From positions 1-38,266 of the forward strand of contig CALZJV010000143.1 of the NCBI GenBank assembly GCA_945787595.1: a DNA stretch of 38,266 bases, in the 5' to 3' direction. The DNA comes from an uncultured Desulfobacterales bacterium. GTDB taxonomy: Bacteria > Desulfobacterota > Desulfobacteria > Desulfobacterales > JAFDCJ01. The notes beneath the pieces were generated by a model, which was not told the origin of the DNA, did no database searches, and worked only from the letters and a program-made list of their open reading frames with translations. This document shows positions 16,400 through 25,557 of this stretch, in pieces; positions within the stretch are counted from its first letter, which is position 1, and every line of letters begins with the position of its first letter. The position numbers and the translations under genes are program-made.

Positions 16400-16573
16400 C
16401 CCCGATGGAATGGGATAAAAAGATTCCATTGGGCAGGCAGGATTTACAGGATTAATTGCCCTAGTTAAATACGCTGCGCCCCGATGAAATAAATGCAACA
16501 GAGATTTCATTGGGCAGGCTGTTCTTCGAAATTTAACCCCGGTTAAACAGGCTCCGCGTTTAACTGGGCAGGC
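16400..16573 (+). ncRNA. Array of three covarying hairpins between rsbS and rsbT
   Basis: Three units share the plan CCCCG, 7-bp arm, loop, complementary arm, TGGGCAGGC. The arms are ATGGAAT/ATTCCAT (16401-16433), ATGAAAT/ATTTCAT (16480-16514) and GTTAAAC/GTTTAAC (16538-16568). Adding the flanking CCCG and TGGG gives an 11-bp stem in every unit, with one G-T (G-U in RNA) pair always at the same place. Loops are 11, 13 and 9 bases and unrelated. The flanks are constant while the arms change together, which indicates selection or a copying process that preserves pairing. CAGGATTTACAGGAT (16438-16452) is inverted at 16638-16652, enclosing units 2 and 3. Whether it acts as RNA or DNA is not known. 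Confidence 0.65.
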
Positions 16574-16590
16574 GGGGTAAAGATTTTTTT

Positions 16591-16660
16591 CGCCTGCGGC
16601 GAGGGACCCTTTGGCCGAAGGCCCTTATATCCAGATGATCCTGTAAATCCTGTCTGATAT
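16591..16660. repeat. Further small hairpins and inverted repeat arm before rsbT
   Basis: CGCC-TGC-GGCG (16591-16601) and GGCC-GAA-GGCC (about 16613-16623) are short tight hairpins. The second resembles the GCCC-GAA-GGGC hairpin of the element at 8503-8513, and GCCCTTATAT occurs both here (16621-16630) and at 8351-8360. The arm ATCCTGTAAATCCTG (16638-16652) is the exact inverse of 16438-16452. The sequence continues CTGATATT and then a T-rich run. Confidence 0.5.
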
Positions 16661-16745
16661 TCTTTTTTTTTATAGAATCCATTCCTTAAGTTTTACGTTA
16701 TTGTATTTATGAATTTATGTAATAAGGCTGCGGAATTATTAGACG

Positions 16746-17147
16746 ATGGACATGAATCAAATTCGGATCCCGGTCAGGAATGAAACCGGCATTGCCTGGT
16801 CTGTTATGGAAGCAAGGAAAGCCGCGATAGCAATCGGGTTTGATGAGAATATTTGTCAAATGATTGCGACCGCAGTCTCTGAATTGGCTAACAATATCAT
16901 CAAATACGCCGGTCGCGGAGAAATTCTAATGGATCGGATCATTGCCGGAAGCCGAGTGGGCATGGAAGTGATTGCCCGGGACAGAGGCCCCGGTATTGAG
17001 GATATTCAAAAAGCGATGGCAGACCATTACAGTTCCGGCGGCACGCTCGGGCTGGGGCTGCCCGGTGTCAAACGAATGATGGATGAATTCGAGCTTACCT
17101 CGGAACCGGGTAAAAGAACGACGGTGACCATCCGGAAATGGCTGTGA
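16746..17147 (+). CDS. rsbT: RsbT serine/threonine switch kinase
   Basis: This 133-residue protein has the GHKL ATPase fold of anti-sigma-type kinases. The N box is SELANNIIKYA (Glu46 as general base, Asn50 for Mg), the G1 box is DRGPGI (Asp79) and the G2 box is GGTLGLGLPGVKRMMDEF (98-115). Length and sequence match RsbT, which phosphorylates RsbR and RsbS and then leaves the stressosome to activate a downstream partner. The ribosome binding site is weak, and ATGs at 16746 and 16752 are both possible. It is separated from rsbS by the hairpin array, unlike the tight spacing elsewhere in the operon. Confidence 0.92.
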   Translation: MDMNQIRIPVRNETGIAWSVMEARKAAIAIGFDENICQMIATAVSELANNIIKYAGRGEILMDRIIAGSRVGMEVIARDRGPGIEDIQKAMADHYSSGGTLGLGLPGVKRMMDEFELTSEPGKRTTVTIRKWL

Positions 17148-17169
17148 CCCAAAGCTTTCGAATCGGAAC

Positions 17170-17778
17170 ATGCAAACCAAACGTAAGCTAAATATCGGTG
17201 ACCTAGACGTTGCATCGTTCGCCCGTCCCTGTTTGGGTGAACGGGTGAGCGGTGATACGGTCGTTATCGAGCAACGTGACGAAATTCTTTTCTTAGCTAT
17301 CGTAGACGCTCTGGGTCATGGACCGCAAGCAAATGCCGTAGCCAACCAGGCTGAACGATTTTTGCGTAATGGCTGGAGCAGCGATGTGCTCGACACCATG
17401 CACCGGCTTCATTCAGCACTAAAGGGAACCATCGGCGCGGCCGCCGGGCTTTGTGTGGTGGATAGGGTCACCCGGGAAATGCGCTATGCCGGTGTCGGAA
17501 ATACAGTTTTGCGGACCTTCGGCTCCCAGGCGACCCGGTTGATCTCAGCCGATGGCATCATCGGAAGCCGCTTTCGGACGCCTGCCGTGCAGACTGCCCC
17601 ATTGAACGAATCCGGCACCATTTTGCTGTATACCGACGGCGTCAGCGATCACTTTGATGTCGAACAATATCCCCAGATCATTTATCACAGCGCATCGGCC
17701 ATTGCCCGCAAAATTGTGGATAGTTTTGGAAAACCATACGATGACGCCACATGCATGGCGATGAGGTATGGTCGATGA
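17170..17778 (+). CDS. rsbX: RsbX-like PP2C-family phosphatase
   Basis: This 202-residue protein has the SpoIIE/PP2C phosphatase fold. Metal-binding acidic residues are visible in SGDTVV (Asp29), VDALGHG (Asp46), TDGVSDHFD and the C-terminal DDATCMAMR (Asp191-Asp192). RsbX removes phosphates from RsbR and RsbS and so resets the stressosome after stress. It starts 22 bases after rsbT. Its last codons overlap the start of the hybrid kinase by ATGA, suggesting translational coupling. Confidence 0.9.
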   Translation: MQTKRKLNIGDLDVASFARPCLGERVSGDTVVIEQRDEILFLAIVDALGHGPQANAVANQAERFLRNGWSSDVLDTMHRLHSALKGTIGAAAGLCVVDRVTREMRYAGVGNTVLRTFGSQATRLISADGIIGSRFRTPAVQTAPLNESGTILLYTDGVSDHFDVEQYPQIIYHSASAIARKIVDSFGKPYDDATCMAMRYGR

Positions 17779-20729
17779 TAATCATAGGCAACATTCAAAT
17801 TACGCATTCCCAATCTTTCATAGAAGCGCGAAACAAGATCCGCCTGGTTGCCGAACTGTTTGCCGACGACAGCCTAATACCCATACGGCTTGCGACCGCC
17901 ACCTCCCAAATATGCCGCTCACTGCCATGGAAAAACGCGTCTCCAGTCATCAGCGTGCATATGGATAATGACAACAACCAATCAATGCTTGTGTTGACTG
18001 TTGAAAACGGCGATCTCGATCAGCCCTCAAAACAGCTTGGCTATTTTTTTGATAAGATTCAAAAGAGGCACCGGTCTGACGGAACTCGCGTGGTAAACCT
18101 ATACAAACGCTTGCATAAAGCAGCGCCAAGCCGGGACGTCATCGCCCGGGCACGGGCCGTTCTCCAGCAAAAGAGCCGTGATGAACTCATGGCCGAGGTT
18201 CAGGACAAGAACATCGAGCTCCAAAACCACCGTGACAACCTTGAGCACACCGTTCAAGAACGAACTGTACAGTTGAAACAGGCCATACAGGCGGCGGACA
18301 CCGCCAACCAGGCTAAGTCCGACTTCCTGGCGAACATGAGTCACGAGATCCGCACGCCGATGAATGCGGTTATCGGGATGGCCCACCTGGCGCTTAAAAC
18401 CGAGCTGACACCCAAACAGCACGATTATTTGAACAAAATTCAATCTTCAGCCAATTCTCTTCTGGGGATCATTAACGACATTCTGGATTTCTCCAAAATC
18501 GAAGCCGGCAAGCTGGATATGGAAACCGTGGAGTTCGATCTGTCGGTGACCCTGGATAACGTCGCCAATGTGATCAGTGTCAAGGCGCAGGAAAAGGAGA
18601 ACCTGGAAGTTTTGTTCTACCTCGATTCCCGGGTACCCAACTTCCTGGTCGGAGACCCGTTAAGGCTCAATCAAATCCTGGTCAATGTGGGTAATAACGC
18701 GGTGAAATTCACCGAGCAAGGTGAGATTGTGCTCACGACCAAAATAATAGAAAGTTCGGATGATAAAGTTACCCTTCAGTTTTCAATGCAAGATACGGGC
18801 ATTGGCATGACCGAGGAACAGCGCGCAAAGCTATTCCAGGCGTTTTCTCAGGCCGACACCTCGACCACGCGAAAGTACGGCGGCACCGGATTAGGCCTTA
18901 CCATCAGCAAACGCCTGGTGAATATGATGGACGGTGAGATTTGGGTCGAAAGCGAGCCTGGGCAGGGCACGACGTTTAGCTTTACAGCCAACTTTGGTCT
19001 GGCAAAGGGGAAAGTTAAAAAACGTCTCGTGCCATCGTCGGACTTGCGAGGTATGAAGGTCCTGGTGGTGGATGACAGCGCCACTTCCAGGAACATCCTG
19101 CAGGATATATTGGAATCGTTTTCCTTTGAAGTCATGCTGGCGGCCTCCGGTGAAGACGGTCTGGAAGAGGTTGAGCGGGCCGACAAGGATAAACCGTTTG
19201 AACTCGTAATTATGGACTGGAAGATGCCGGGAATGGATGGCATTCAGACATCCGAGCGTATCAAACACCACCAGGCCCTCAATAAGATTCCAGCCATTAT
19301 CCTGGTGACCGCTTACAGTCGCGAGGAAATCAGGCAACAGGCCGAACAAATAGGGCTGGACGGTTTTCTGATCAAACCTATCGGTCCATCGGTTCTTTTT
19401 GACACGATTAGGCAAGCGTTTGGAGAGGGCATCCAGCAAATCTCTCGGATTTCAGAAAGAAAAGAAAAAAGTGAAGATTTGAAGGACATTCAAGGGGCTC
19501 AGGTCCTTTTAGTAGAGGATAATGAAATCAACCAGCAGGTGGCAATGGAGATTCTGCAAGCTGCGGGACTCAACGTTACGGTAGCCAATGATGGCCAGCA
19601 AGGCCTCGACGCTGCCATGCAACACCAATATGATGCCATCCTCATGGACATTCAAATGCCGGTGATGGATGGATACACGGCAACTCGCAAAATACGCGAG
19701 TGGGAAGAGAGAATAGGGAATGGGGAAGTCGGAATGCGGAATTCGGAAAGAGGGCTGAAAGCTCAAAGCTCAAAGCTCAATGCAGCGATCAGAGGACCCT
19801 CCTTCGCCGAAAAGGCTACGGAGAGCATGCAGAAGTCAGACGACAGATTCCGAAATACAAATTCCGCATTCCGCATTCCGCATTCCGCATTCAAAGGCGT
19901 TCCTATCATCGCCATGACAGCGCATGCCATGGCCGGCGATGAAGCAAAGAGTATGGAAGCCGGGATGAACGATCATGTCACCAAGCCCATTGATACGGAT
20001 CAGCTGTTTGCCACCTTGCAAAAGTGGATCAAGCCGGTTGCAGAGCGGGCTGCCATCCAAAATCCGCAAGCACTTGACGAAATTCCTGAACCGGATCAGG
20101 CAGTGCCGGATGAAGATCAACTGCCGGAATCATTGCAGGGATTTGATCTGGCGTCTGGTCTGTCGCGCTTGATGGGCAACAAACGGCTTTACCGCAAGCT
20201 GCTGGTGGATTTTGGCACAAAATATACCGAGACAGCCAGTCAAGTTCGCCAGGCATTAGATCTAAAAAATTTTGAACAGGCCCGCAGCCTGGTCCATAAT
20301 CTTAAAGGACTATCCGGCAATTTGGAAGCCATAGACCTTCAGGCTGCAGCAGTGGAAATGGAAAAGCTCGTTAAAGGTGATCAGAAGGAAACGCCCTCCA
20401 ATGATCTGTTGAATCAGAAATTCCTGGAATTAGAGAAGGCCATCAATCAATCGCTGCAGGCGGTTCAAACCTTGGGGCCGCCGGCTGAAGAAAAAATTAT
20501 TGAACCATCAACTGAATGGCTGGCAGAAGTTCCGTTAGAACGGTTAAAAGAGATTGCCGATCACATCAAAGCGGCTGCTGAAATGGGGGATGTGATCCAA
20601 ATTAAATCAATCGCCGAAGAATTGAAGTCCGAATTCGATGCCATGGCACCTTTCTGTGACGAATTAATCCGATTAGCTGATGATTTTGACTTCGATGGCA
20701 TTCAAAAAATAGTGCTCGAGTTAAATTAG
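17775..20729 (+). CDS. Hybrid sensor histidine kinase (HisKA-HATPase-REC-REC-HPt)
   Basis: This protein of 984 residues begins with about 125 residues that resemble a degraded RsbT-like GHKL domain ([30 protein letters not shown]) without intact G boxes, then a coiled coil (about 135-170). The HisKA box MSHEIRTP has His190. HATPase motifs DTGIGM and GGTGLGL follow. REC1 has Asp481 ([10 protein letters not shown]), REC2 has Asp625 ([10 protein letters not shown]), and the HPt domain has His841 (VHNLKG). No membrane segment is present, so it is cytoplasmic. I chose the ATG at 17775, which overlaps the rsbX stop as ATGA. REC2 carries an unusual 64-codon insertion (19701-19894). Its place in the operon makes it the likely output of the stressosome through a phosphorelay. 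Confidence 0.93.
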   Translation: MIIIGNIQITHSQSFIEARNKIRLVAELFADDSLIPIRLATATSQICRSLPWKNASPVISVHMDNDNNQSMLVLTVENGDLDQPSKQLGYFFDKIQKRHRSDGTRVVNLYKRLHKAAPSRDVIARARAVLQQKSRDELMAEVQDKNIELQNHRDNLEHTVQERTVQLKQAIQAADTANQAKSDFLANMSHEIRTPMNAVIGMAHLALKTELTPKQHDYLNKIQSSANSLLGIINDILDFSKIEAGKLDMETVEFDLSVTLDNVANVISVKAQEKENLEVLFYLDSRVPNFLVGDPLRLNQILVNVGNNAVKFTEQGEIVLTTKIIESSDDKVTLQFSMQDTGIGMTEEQRAKLFQAFSQADTSTTRKYGGTGLGLTISKRLVNMMDGEIWVESEPGQGTTFSFTANFGLAKGKVKKRLVPSSDLRGMKVLVVDDSATSRNILQDILESFSFEVMLAASGEDGLEEVERADKDKPFELVIMDWKMPGMDGIQTSERIKHHQALNKIPAIILVTAYSREEIRQQAEQIGLDGFLIKPIGPSVLFDTIRQAFGEGIQQISRISERKEKSEDLKDIQGAQVLLVEDNEINQQVAMEILQAAGLNVTVANDGQQGLDAAMQHQYDAILMDIQMPVMDGYTATRKIREWEERIGNGEVGMRNSERGLKAQSSKLNAAIRGPSFAEKATESMQKSDDRFRNTNSAFRIPHSAFKGVPIIAMTAHAMAGDEAKSMEAGMNDHVTKPIDTDQLFATLQKWIKPVAERAAIQNPQALDEIPEPDQAVPDEDQLPESLQGFDLASGLSRLMGNKRLYRKLLVDFGTKYTETASQVRQALDLKNFEQARSLVHNLKGLSGNLEAIDLQAAAVEMEKLVKGDQKETPSNDLLNQKFLELEKAINQSLQAVQTLGPPAEEKIIEPSTEWLAEVPLERLKEIADHIKAAAEMGDVIQIKSIAEELKSEFDAMAPFCDELIRLADDFDFDGIQKIVLELN
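19701..19894 (+). repeat. In-frame repeat-element insertion inside REC2 of the hybrid kinase
   Basis: Receiver domain REC2 runs normally to [11 protein letters not shown] and resumes at [15 protein letters not shown]. The 194 bases between are not receiver sequence. They contain CGGAATGCGGAATT (19730-19743) and its perfect inverse AATTCCGCATTCCG (19860-19873), five 7-mers of ATTCCGC type at the right, and three AAGCTCA 7-mers (about 19759-19780). The architecture is that of the intergenic 7-bp-repeat elements, yet the frame stays open and reads [11 protein letters not shown] at the end. Confidence 0.75.
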
Positions 20730-20825
20730 GACACAGATTTTCACAGATATTTGGTTTTTTGTAGCTTTTAATATCCTGATAATCCGTTCCGAGATCAATT
20801 AGAAAAGAGGACTTGATCGACCTTT

Positions 20826-23459
20826 CTATCGTTTGGAAAGTGTCGACCGATAGGATTTCCCTTCTACTGTTTTTAGGTATTCAAGTAACTCTTGCTCCAG
20901 TTCGGCGGCTAACTCCGGTTCTTCCGCGAGCAAGTTATATCTCTCCGATGGGTCTTTTACCACATTAAACAGCTGCACCAGATCCAGCTCGGCAAAATAA
21001 ATCAATTTCCACTCCCAATTGCGATACAGAAAATAGCGCCGCTTGAATGAAGCCCTCCCAGCCACATCCCTTTCAAGATACCGTTGCCGCTCTTTACCCA
21101 GGATAAGGGGGACAAGCGAAATACCCATATAAGGGTCATCATAAGGCGGGTTGATCGAATAACCGGCAAGATCAGCAGTGGTCGGCGCCATGTCGGCGGC
21201 GATTGAGGGCACATCTTCAAATCTTTTTCGAATACCGTGAGAAACCAGGATTAGCGGGATTCGAATTTCTTCCTCGTATACGGTATGCCCGTGGAGACTG
21301 GCACCGTGTTCCCAGAATTGCTCGCCATGATCGGAAGTAAATAGAATAACGGTTCGATCATATATTCCTTCTGCTTTCAGCCAGCTGACAAATCGGCTGG
21401 TCGCCCGGTCAATATATGACAAATTATTGTCGTATAAATCCCGCGGAGAACCGCCAAAATCCATCCCGTCTTCTTTCTTCCACAGATCATTGTGAACGTC
21501 CATAAGATGCAAAAAGCAAAGAAAACGTTCACCCGCAGGGAGTGCCCCGATTGCATTTCGGGCAGATGTAAAGACTTCATCTGCCGTTGCCGAGCGCCGA
21601 TCACTGACGGCACGCGAAATGGCCAGTTCGATAACCGGTAAATCCGGTGGAAAGATGTCTCGCGGGCCGAATTCCTTCATCAACATGTAATGTTCGATTC
21701 CTTCAGCCTGTGCGATTTTAAAATATAGATTTTGCTGATATAAACCCTGTCCGTAAAGATCAAAACGGCTTCTGCCGGCCACCAGGAAAGGAAAAGCGGC
21801 AAAAGATCCACCGCCCTGACTGTATGCCTGCCGGAAAGATATCGCTTCCTCTCTGGCCCAGCGGTCCAGAAAAGGTGTCAGGTTACGATGATAACCGGCG
21901 GAATGAAAGGCATCTCCCCGTAAGGCATCCACGACAATGACCAGCAAATTAAAATCATCAGGCAAAAGTGATGGATGGGATTTGCTCAGTCTCCAGGGCT
22001 GAGGCCATGGATGGGGGCTGTTGTTTTGTGCCGGACGTTGCCCGAGACGAATCCATTTATCAATTCCCAGGGCGTCAGCAAACTCTCTGGCGAATGTAGT
22101 ATTCACCCGTGTGAGTTCGTTGAATTGAAGCACGACGGCCTTAACTTCAGGATATTTTCCGAGGGCATAAAATGGCAAAAAACCAAGCGCTGCTGCAATT
22201 GCCAGGGTAAGCCCCAGCCGGCGAAAATTAGAGGGTGCCTCGGCCTTTAGAGAAAAAAACGATTCGGTCAGCAACAGCGCTGTTCCGGCAGCTACCACAG
22301 ATATAATGTTTAATATTGCCCCCTTGAGATAGGAAAAAGTCGTAAACCAGGGATTAAAAAGATCCCCGAATAAAACCACATAGCCGATGAATACACATGC
22401 GCCAAAAGTGGCAATCAAAAGCAATACCCAGCACGTTTTTGTTTTTCGCCGAAATGTTAAAAGCCAGGTAATCGGAAAAATAATGGCGGCCCCAAAGGTC
22501 AGCGAAACGATACCAATCAGACTGCTGGGTTGAGATTGGGTTAAATGAGGGATAATTCTGTAAAAAACACTAGAAAATAAGATTCCGCCTGACACACTAA
22601 AAAAAATAATTAGCTGCCACACCGTGGCTTCTAAATGCAGCTTATCGATCTGCCAGGATATTGCATAGAAAAGAGTAAGGAAAAGGAAAGCCGTAAAAAC
22701 CGCGACTAAAGAAAAAAATGTCGGAAAATATCCTAACCATTTAAAGGCTTGGGTCCCATCTAACTTATAACGCAGGCGGTTGAAACCGATTAAAATGACG
22801 AGCATGCCGATTCCAAGCCAAACACTGGTGGTCCCGGACAATACCGAGGGGAAAACATATCTCAGGAGATTCTCAAAATTTGTATCCAGCACGATTTGAT
22901 CTGCCAATCGATGCCAGGAAGGGTCAAGAATAGAAATCCCGCCACCGAAAATAAACAGCAAAATAAAAAAGAGTCTCGCATTTGCCGCGGGCTTTTGTGT
23001 CATCAGCGATTGATGATAAAAGTCAGGTAAATCAGGACGCCCAAAGGCGATAACCCCCTGAATAAGAATCGATATCAACAGGACGGTATATCCCCAAGAC
23101 AGAAGGTCTGTCTGTTGGAAAAAAAGCAGCAGCGCAATGGCGGCCACACCGAGCAATTCAAGGCAAATTAAAAATGGCAACAATTTGTTATCCACCAATG
23201 ATGATTGCCGCATCTGCCGGAGTTGTATCCAACACACCAGAATCAGATAAACCAAGCCCAATCCCATGCATATGGTGATATTGTTCCGGAACCATGCAAA
23301 GCCCGGGCTTTCGCCGGCTGAAATTTCTTGGCCCAGAGGGCTTTGAACCGCCGAAAAAAGTGCGTTGAAAACAACGATGAGCAGAGCCCCCGAGAAATGA
23401 AGCCATGGCAGGATATGATAAAATCCTATTTTATTGCCGTCTGGTGGAGGAAGAGGCAT
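20826..23459 (-). CDS. Membrane protein with C-terminal sulfatase/phosphoethanolamine-transferase-like domain
   Basis: This 877-residue protein has about 11-12 membrane segments in residues 1-450 and a sulfatase/alkaline-phosphatase-fold domain from about 500. Motifs are VVDALRGDAF (Asp511, metal ligand), SQGGGSFAAFPFLVAGR and TSDHGEQFWEHGASLHGH (709 onward). The nucleophile position is Ser552, not the Cys-x-Pro-x-Arg needed for formylglycine sulfatases, so transfer of a phospho-group (as in LTA synthase or phosphoethanolamine transferases) is more likely than sulfate ester hydrolysis. The domain should face the periplasm. It is convergent with the kinase operon, 96 bases apart. No gene symbol is justified. 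Confidence 0.82.
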   Translation of the reverse strand: MPLPPPDGNKIGFYHILPWLHFSGALLIVVFNALFSAVQSPLGQEISAGESPGFAWFRNNITICMGLGLVYLILVCWIQLRQMRQSSLVDNKLLPFLICLELLGVAAIALLLFFQQTDLLSWGYTVLLISILIQGVIAFGRPDLPDFYHQSLMTQKPAANARLFFILLFIFGGGISILDPSWHRLADQIVLDTNFENLLRYVFPSVLSGTTSVWLGIGMLVILIGFNRLRYKLDGTQAFKWLGYFPTFFSLVAVFTAFLFLTLFYAISWQIDKLHLEATVWQLIIFFSVSGGILFSSVFYRIIPHLTQSQPSSLIGIVSLTFGAAIIFPITWLLTFRRKTKTCWVLLLIATFGACVFIGYVVLFGDLFNPWFTTFSYLKGAILNIISVVAAGTALLLTESFFSLKAEAPSNFRRLGLTLAIAAALGFLPFYALGKYPEVKAVVLQFNELTRVNTTFAREFADALGIDKWIRLGQRPAQNNSPHPWPQPWRLSKSHPSLLPDDFNLLVIVVDALRGDAFHSAGYHRNLTPFLDRWAREEAISFRQAYSQGGGSFAAFPFLVAGRSRFDLYGQGLYQQNLYFKIAQAEGIEHYMLMKEFGPRDIFPPDLPVIELAISRAVSDRRSATADEVFTSARNAIGALPAGERFLCFLHLMDVHNDLWKKEDGMDFGGSPRDLYDNNLSYIDRATSRFVSWLKAEGIYDRTVILFTSDHGEQFWEHGASLHGHTVYEEEIRIPLILVSHGIRKRFEDVPSIAADMAPTTADLAGYSINPPYDDPYMGISLVPLILGKERQRYLERDVAGRASFKRRYFLYRNWEWKLIYFAELDLVQLFNVVKDPSERYNLLAEEPELAAELEQELLEYLKTVEGKSYRSTLSKR

Positions 23460-23518
23460 ATAGTCCCCGGAAAAAACGAATGCCTAAATTGATCTAAATT
23501 GCCTAAAATTCAGATATC

Positions 23519-23677
23519 GTTGATTGGTTGATTAGTTGATTGGTTAAGTGATTGTAAATATGGATTTATCCCATATTTGCAAAATAATTGGACACTTCAT
23601 GTTTCAACTATCGTAACATTCTCAAATTATGACTATAATTTACCTAATCAACCATTCAACCAGTAAACTATTCAACG
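23519..23677. repeat. Intergenic element with inverted 7/8-bp repeat arms
   Basis: The left arm (about 23520-23545, TGATTGGTTGATTAGTTGAT) and the right arm (about 23645-23675, AATCAACCATTCAACCAG and ACTATTCAACGA) are imperfect inverse copies built from 7-8-mers. A similar right arm occurs at about 6658-6682. It occupies the gap between the membrane sulfatase-fold gene and the cytochrome genes and encodes nothing. Confidence 0.5.
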
Positions 23678-23688
23678 AGATCCGAGAA

Positions 23689-24330
23689 TTATGGAAAATG
23701 GGTGAAAATCAGGTCTCCTGTCAAATGAAATGCAATGCTGTGACATTGATGGCATTCGTGCACTTTTGCAGAAGTAATGGAGAGATTCCCATCCGGATTA
23801 AATTTGGCATAGGTCCAGTTTACTGGATGGAATGCTTTAAAAAATGGATCATTATCCGCTTTTATTTTTGACATCGCAGCGATTTCAATCAATTTATCAT
23901 TTTCTTTCTGAAATGCATTCCCCTTGTAGATTTCAATGATAATGGTGGTCCCGACAGGCCAGAAGCGGAAAGCGCCTTGGTCCCCTTCCCTTCGCTTTAA
24001 TACGGATCGTCGCAAATCTGAATTTCGGAAAAAGATCCAGGCACTCTGGTTGCTCGCAAACCGGCGGGTATCGACAAATTTAACCGACCAACCGCTGGCC
24101 GGGTCTCTTAAAGAATCACGATACGCCGGAAGCCTTATCAACCGATTCGAGTAATTAAAATCAGCCGGGATCACAAGGGACGGATCTCGAATGAGCCTTA
24201 GTCCGGGCGGTGAGAGAAAAATCTCGGCCGCCATTGAATGGATTGAAACAGCTATCGAGGCTAATAAAAAGAATGCACCCGCAAGCAAAATTTTCCGGAT
24301 GCATTTCGAATTGAGCTCAATCATCATCAT
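23689..24330 (-). CDS. Cytochrome P460-like monohaem protein
   Basis: This 213-residue protein has an N-terminal signal peptide (hydrophobic about 12-33, ending SMAAE) and one C-type haem motif near the C-terminus, ECHQCHSI (C193, C196, H197). The fold pattern (WSVKFVDTRRFASN, FRFWPVGTTIIIEIYKG) and the late haem site match the cytochrome P460/cytochrome c' beta family found in the periplasm. Activity of P460 relatives includes oxidation of hydroxylamine or binding of NO, but the Lys crosslink residue of true P460 cannot be assigned by eye. The start ATG overlaps the stop of the preceding cytochrome gene (ATGA), so translation is coupled. Confidence 0.8.
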   Translation of the reverse strand: MMMIELNSKCIRKILLAGAFFLLASIAVSIHSMAAEIFLSPPGLRLIRDPSLVIPADFNYSNRLIRLPAYRDSLRDPASGWSVKFVDTRRFASNQSAWIFFRNSDLRRSVLKRREGDQGAFRFWPVGTTIIIEIYKGNAFQKENDKLIEIAAMSKIKADNDPFFKAFHPVNWTYAKFNPDGNLSITSAKVHECHQCHSIAFHLTGDLIFTHFP

Positions 24331-25547
24331 AAGGTTTTTAAATAATCAACGATTGCCTTAAGCTCCCCTTCTTTCAAATGCTTAAACGGCGGCATTTTAT
24401 CGCCACCGTTGGCAATTCGCTCCCTGACATTCTCATCGGTCACCGGCAAGCCGGAGTTAGGCAGTTTGGGGCTTTTGAATAATCCCTTTAACCCCGGTCC
24501 CACTTTTTTATCATTGGAATCGGTAAAATGACACGCGGAGCAGTTCGCCGCAAAGAGCTTTTGGCCCGATAAAGCAGCTTTGACATTTTTAAGTTTGGCA
24601 AAAACCCAGTCGCCGGATCGATCAGGGAATTTGAAAGTGCCCTTGAGACGGACTAGATTCTCTTGACAGTGCAATTTGAGTTCAGCGCTGCCGTCCTTGC
24701 CATCTAAACGAAAAGCGATTGACAATATATCGCCTTTCTGCTCCATTTTATCGATACGCAGATTACCTTCGAACTGCTCCCCGGCAAACACGCCCGCTGC
24801 TGTTTGGGAAAATTGGTAGACTTTATCAAAATTGGATTTCCAGATGCCGGGCACTTCACAGCTCAAGGTCTCCGAGTGCGCAACCGCCGGTTTGAAAACC
24901 GATTGGCCTAATCCATTTAAAATAGGACCGTTGCTGCACTGATGATCGGCAACGACAAAAAGCCAATCTTTTAAGTCACCGATTGGAAAATCGGCTTTCA
25001 TGTCTTTTAAATCGCCGTCCTTTGGCACCAGACGGTAGGATTTAAAGCGTTTGGTATCGACGGCCAGCATCTGCGGTCCAAGGTTATTATTTGGATCGTC
25101 CACCCGCATGGCGATCTGAAAAACCTGGTCCGATAATTTCTTAAACTGGATATTGGAAATCTTGGGATCATCGGTTGTCGTCCCGTCAACCGGTAAAATA
25201 ACAGGAATGTCATTATCTGCGCCTTCCGTGATTTGTATCTGCAGCGGAAAATATATATACTTTTCACTGTATACATGCAGTCCCCAGGGGCCGCCGGAGG
25301 GCAGTGGAATTTTAAAGGTACCATCCGAACCGATGGCACCTCCGGCTAAGAAGGCATTGTTGTGCAATTCGCCCTTCTCCAGGGCCACCGCTCCACTGGA
25401 AACCACCATCCCGTCTGAGGTGATTACCTTGCCGGATACATAGGTTTGGGCCCACGATGGAGATATAAACAAGATCCAGGATACTATCAAACCGACAAGG
25501 GCTAATTTCATCCAATTCCATATGCGTGACGTTAATTCTGAATACAT
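24327..25547 (-). CDS. Exported monohaem cytochrome c with N-terminal beta domain
   Basis: This 406-residue protein starts with a signal peptide (hydrophobic about 14-33, PSWAQ). A carboxypeptidase regulatory-like beta domain (YVSGKVITSDGMVVSSGAVA, about 36-130) follows, then a long middle region with several Cys. It ends in a class I cytochrome c domain with ANCSACHFTD (C336, C339, H340) and a probable axial Met385 (GDKMPPF). The cytochrome domain closely resembles that of the gene upstream, suggesting duplication. The middle region may bind a second cofactor or partner, but I do not recognise it. I chose the ATG at 25547 because AAAGGAA lies seven bases before it; an earlier ATG would overlap the upstream gene. 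It is probably a periplasmic electron carrier. Confidence 0.78.
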   Translation of the reverse strand: MYSELTSRIWNWMKLALVGLIVSWILFISPSWAQTYVSGKVITSDGMVVSSGAVALEKGELHNNAFLAGGAIGSDGTFKIPLPSGGPWGLHVYSEKYIYFPLQIQITEGADNDIPVILPVDGTTTDDPKISNIQFKKLSDQVFQIAMRVDDPNNNLGPQMLAVDTKRFKSYRLVPKDGDLKDMKADFPIGDLKDWLFVVADHQCSNGPILNGLGQSVFKPAVAHSETLSCEVPGIWKSNFDKVYQFSQTAAGVFAGEQFEGNLRIDKMEQKGDILSIAFRLDGKDGSAELKLHCQENLVRLKGTFKFPDRSGDWVFAKLKNVKAALSGQKLFAANCSACHFTDSNDKKVGPGLKGLFKSPKLPNSGLPVTDENVRERIANGGDKMPPFKHLKEGELKAIVDYLKTL

Positions 25548-25557
25548 TTTTATTCCT

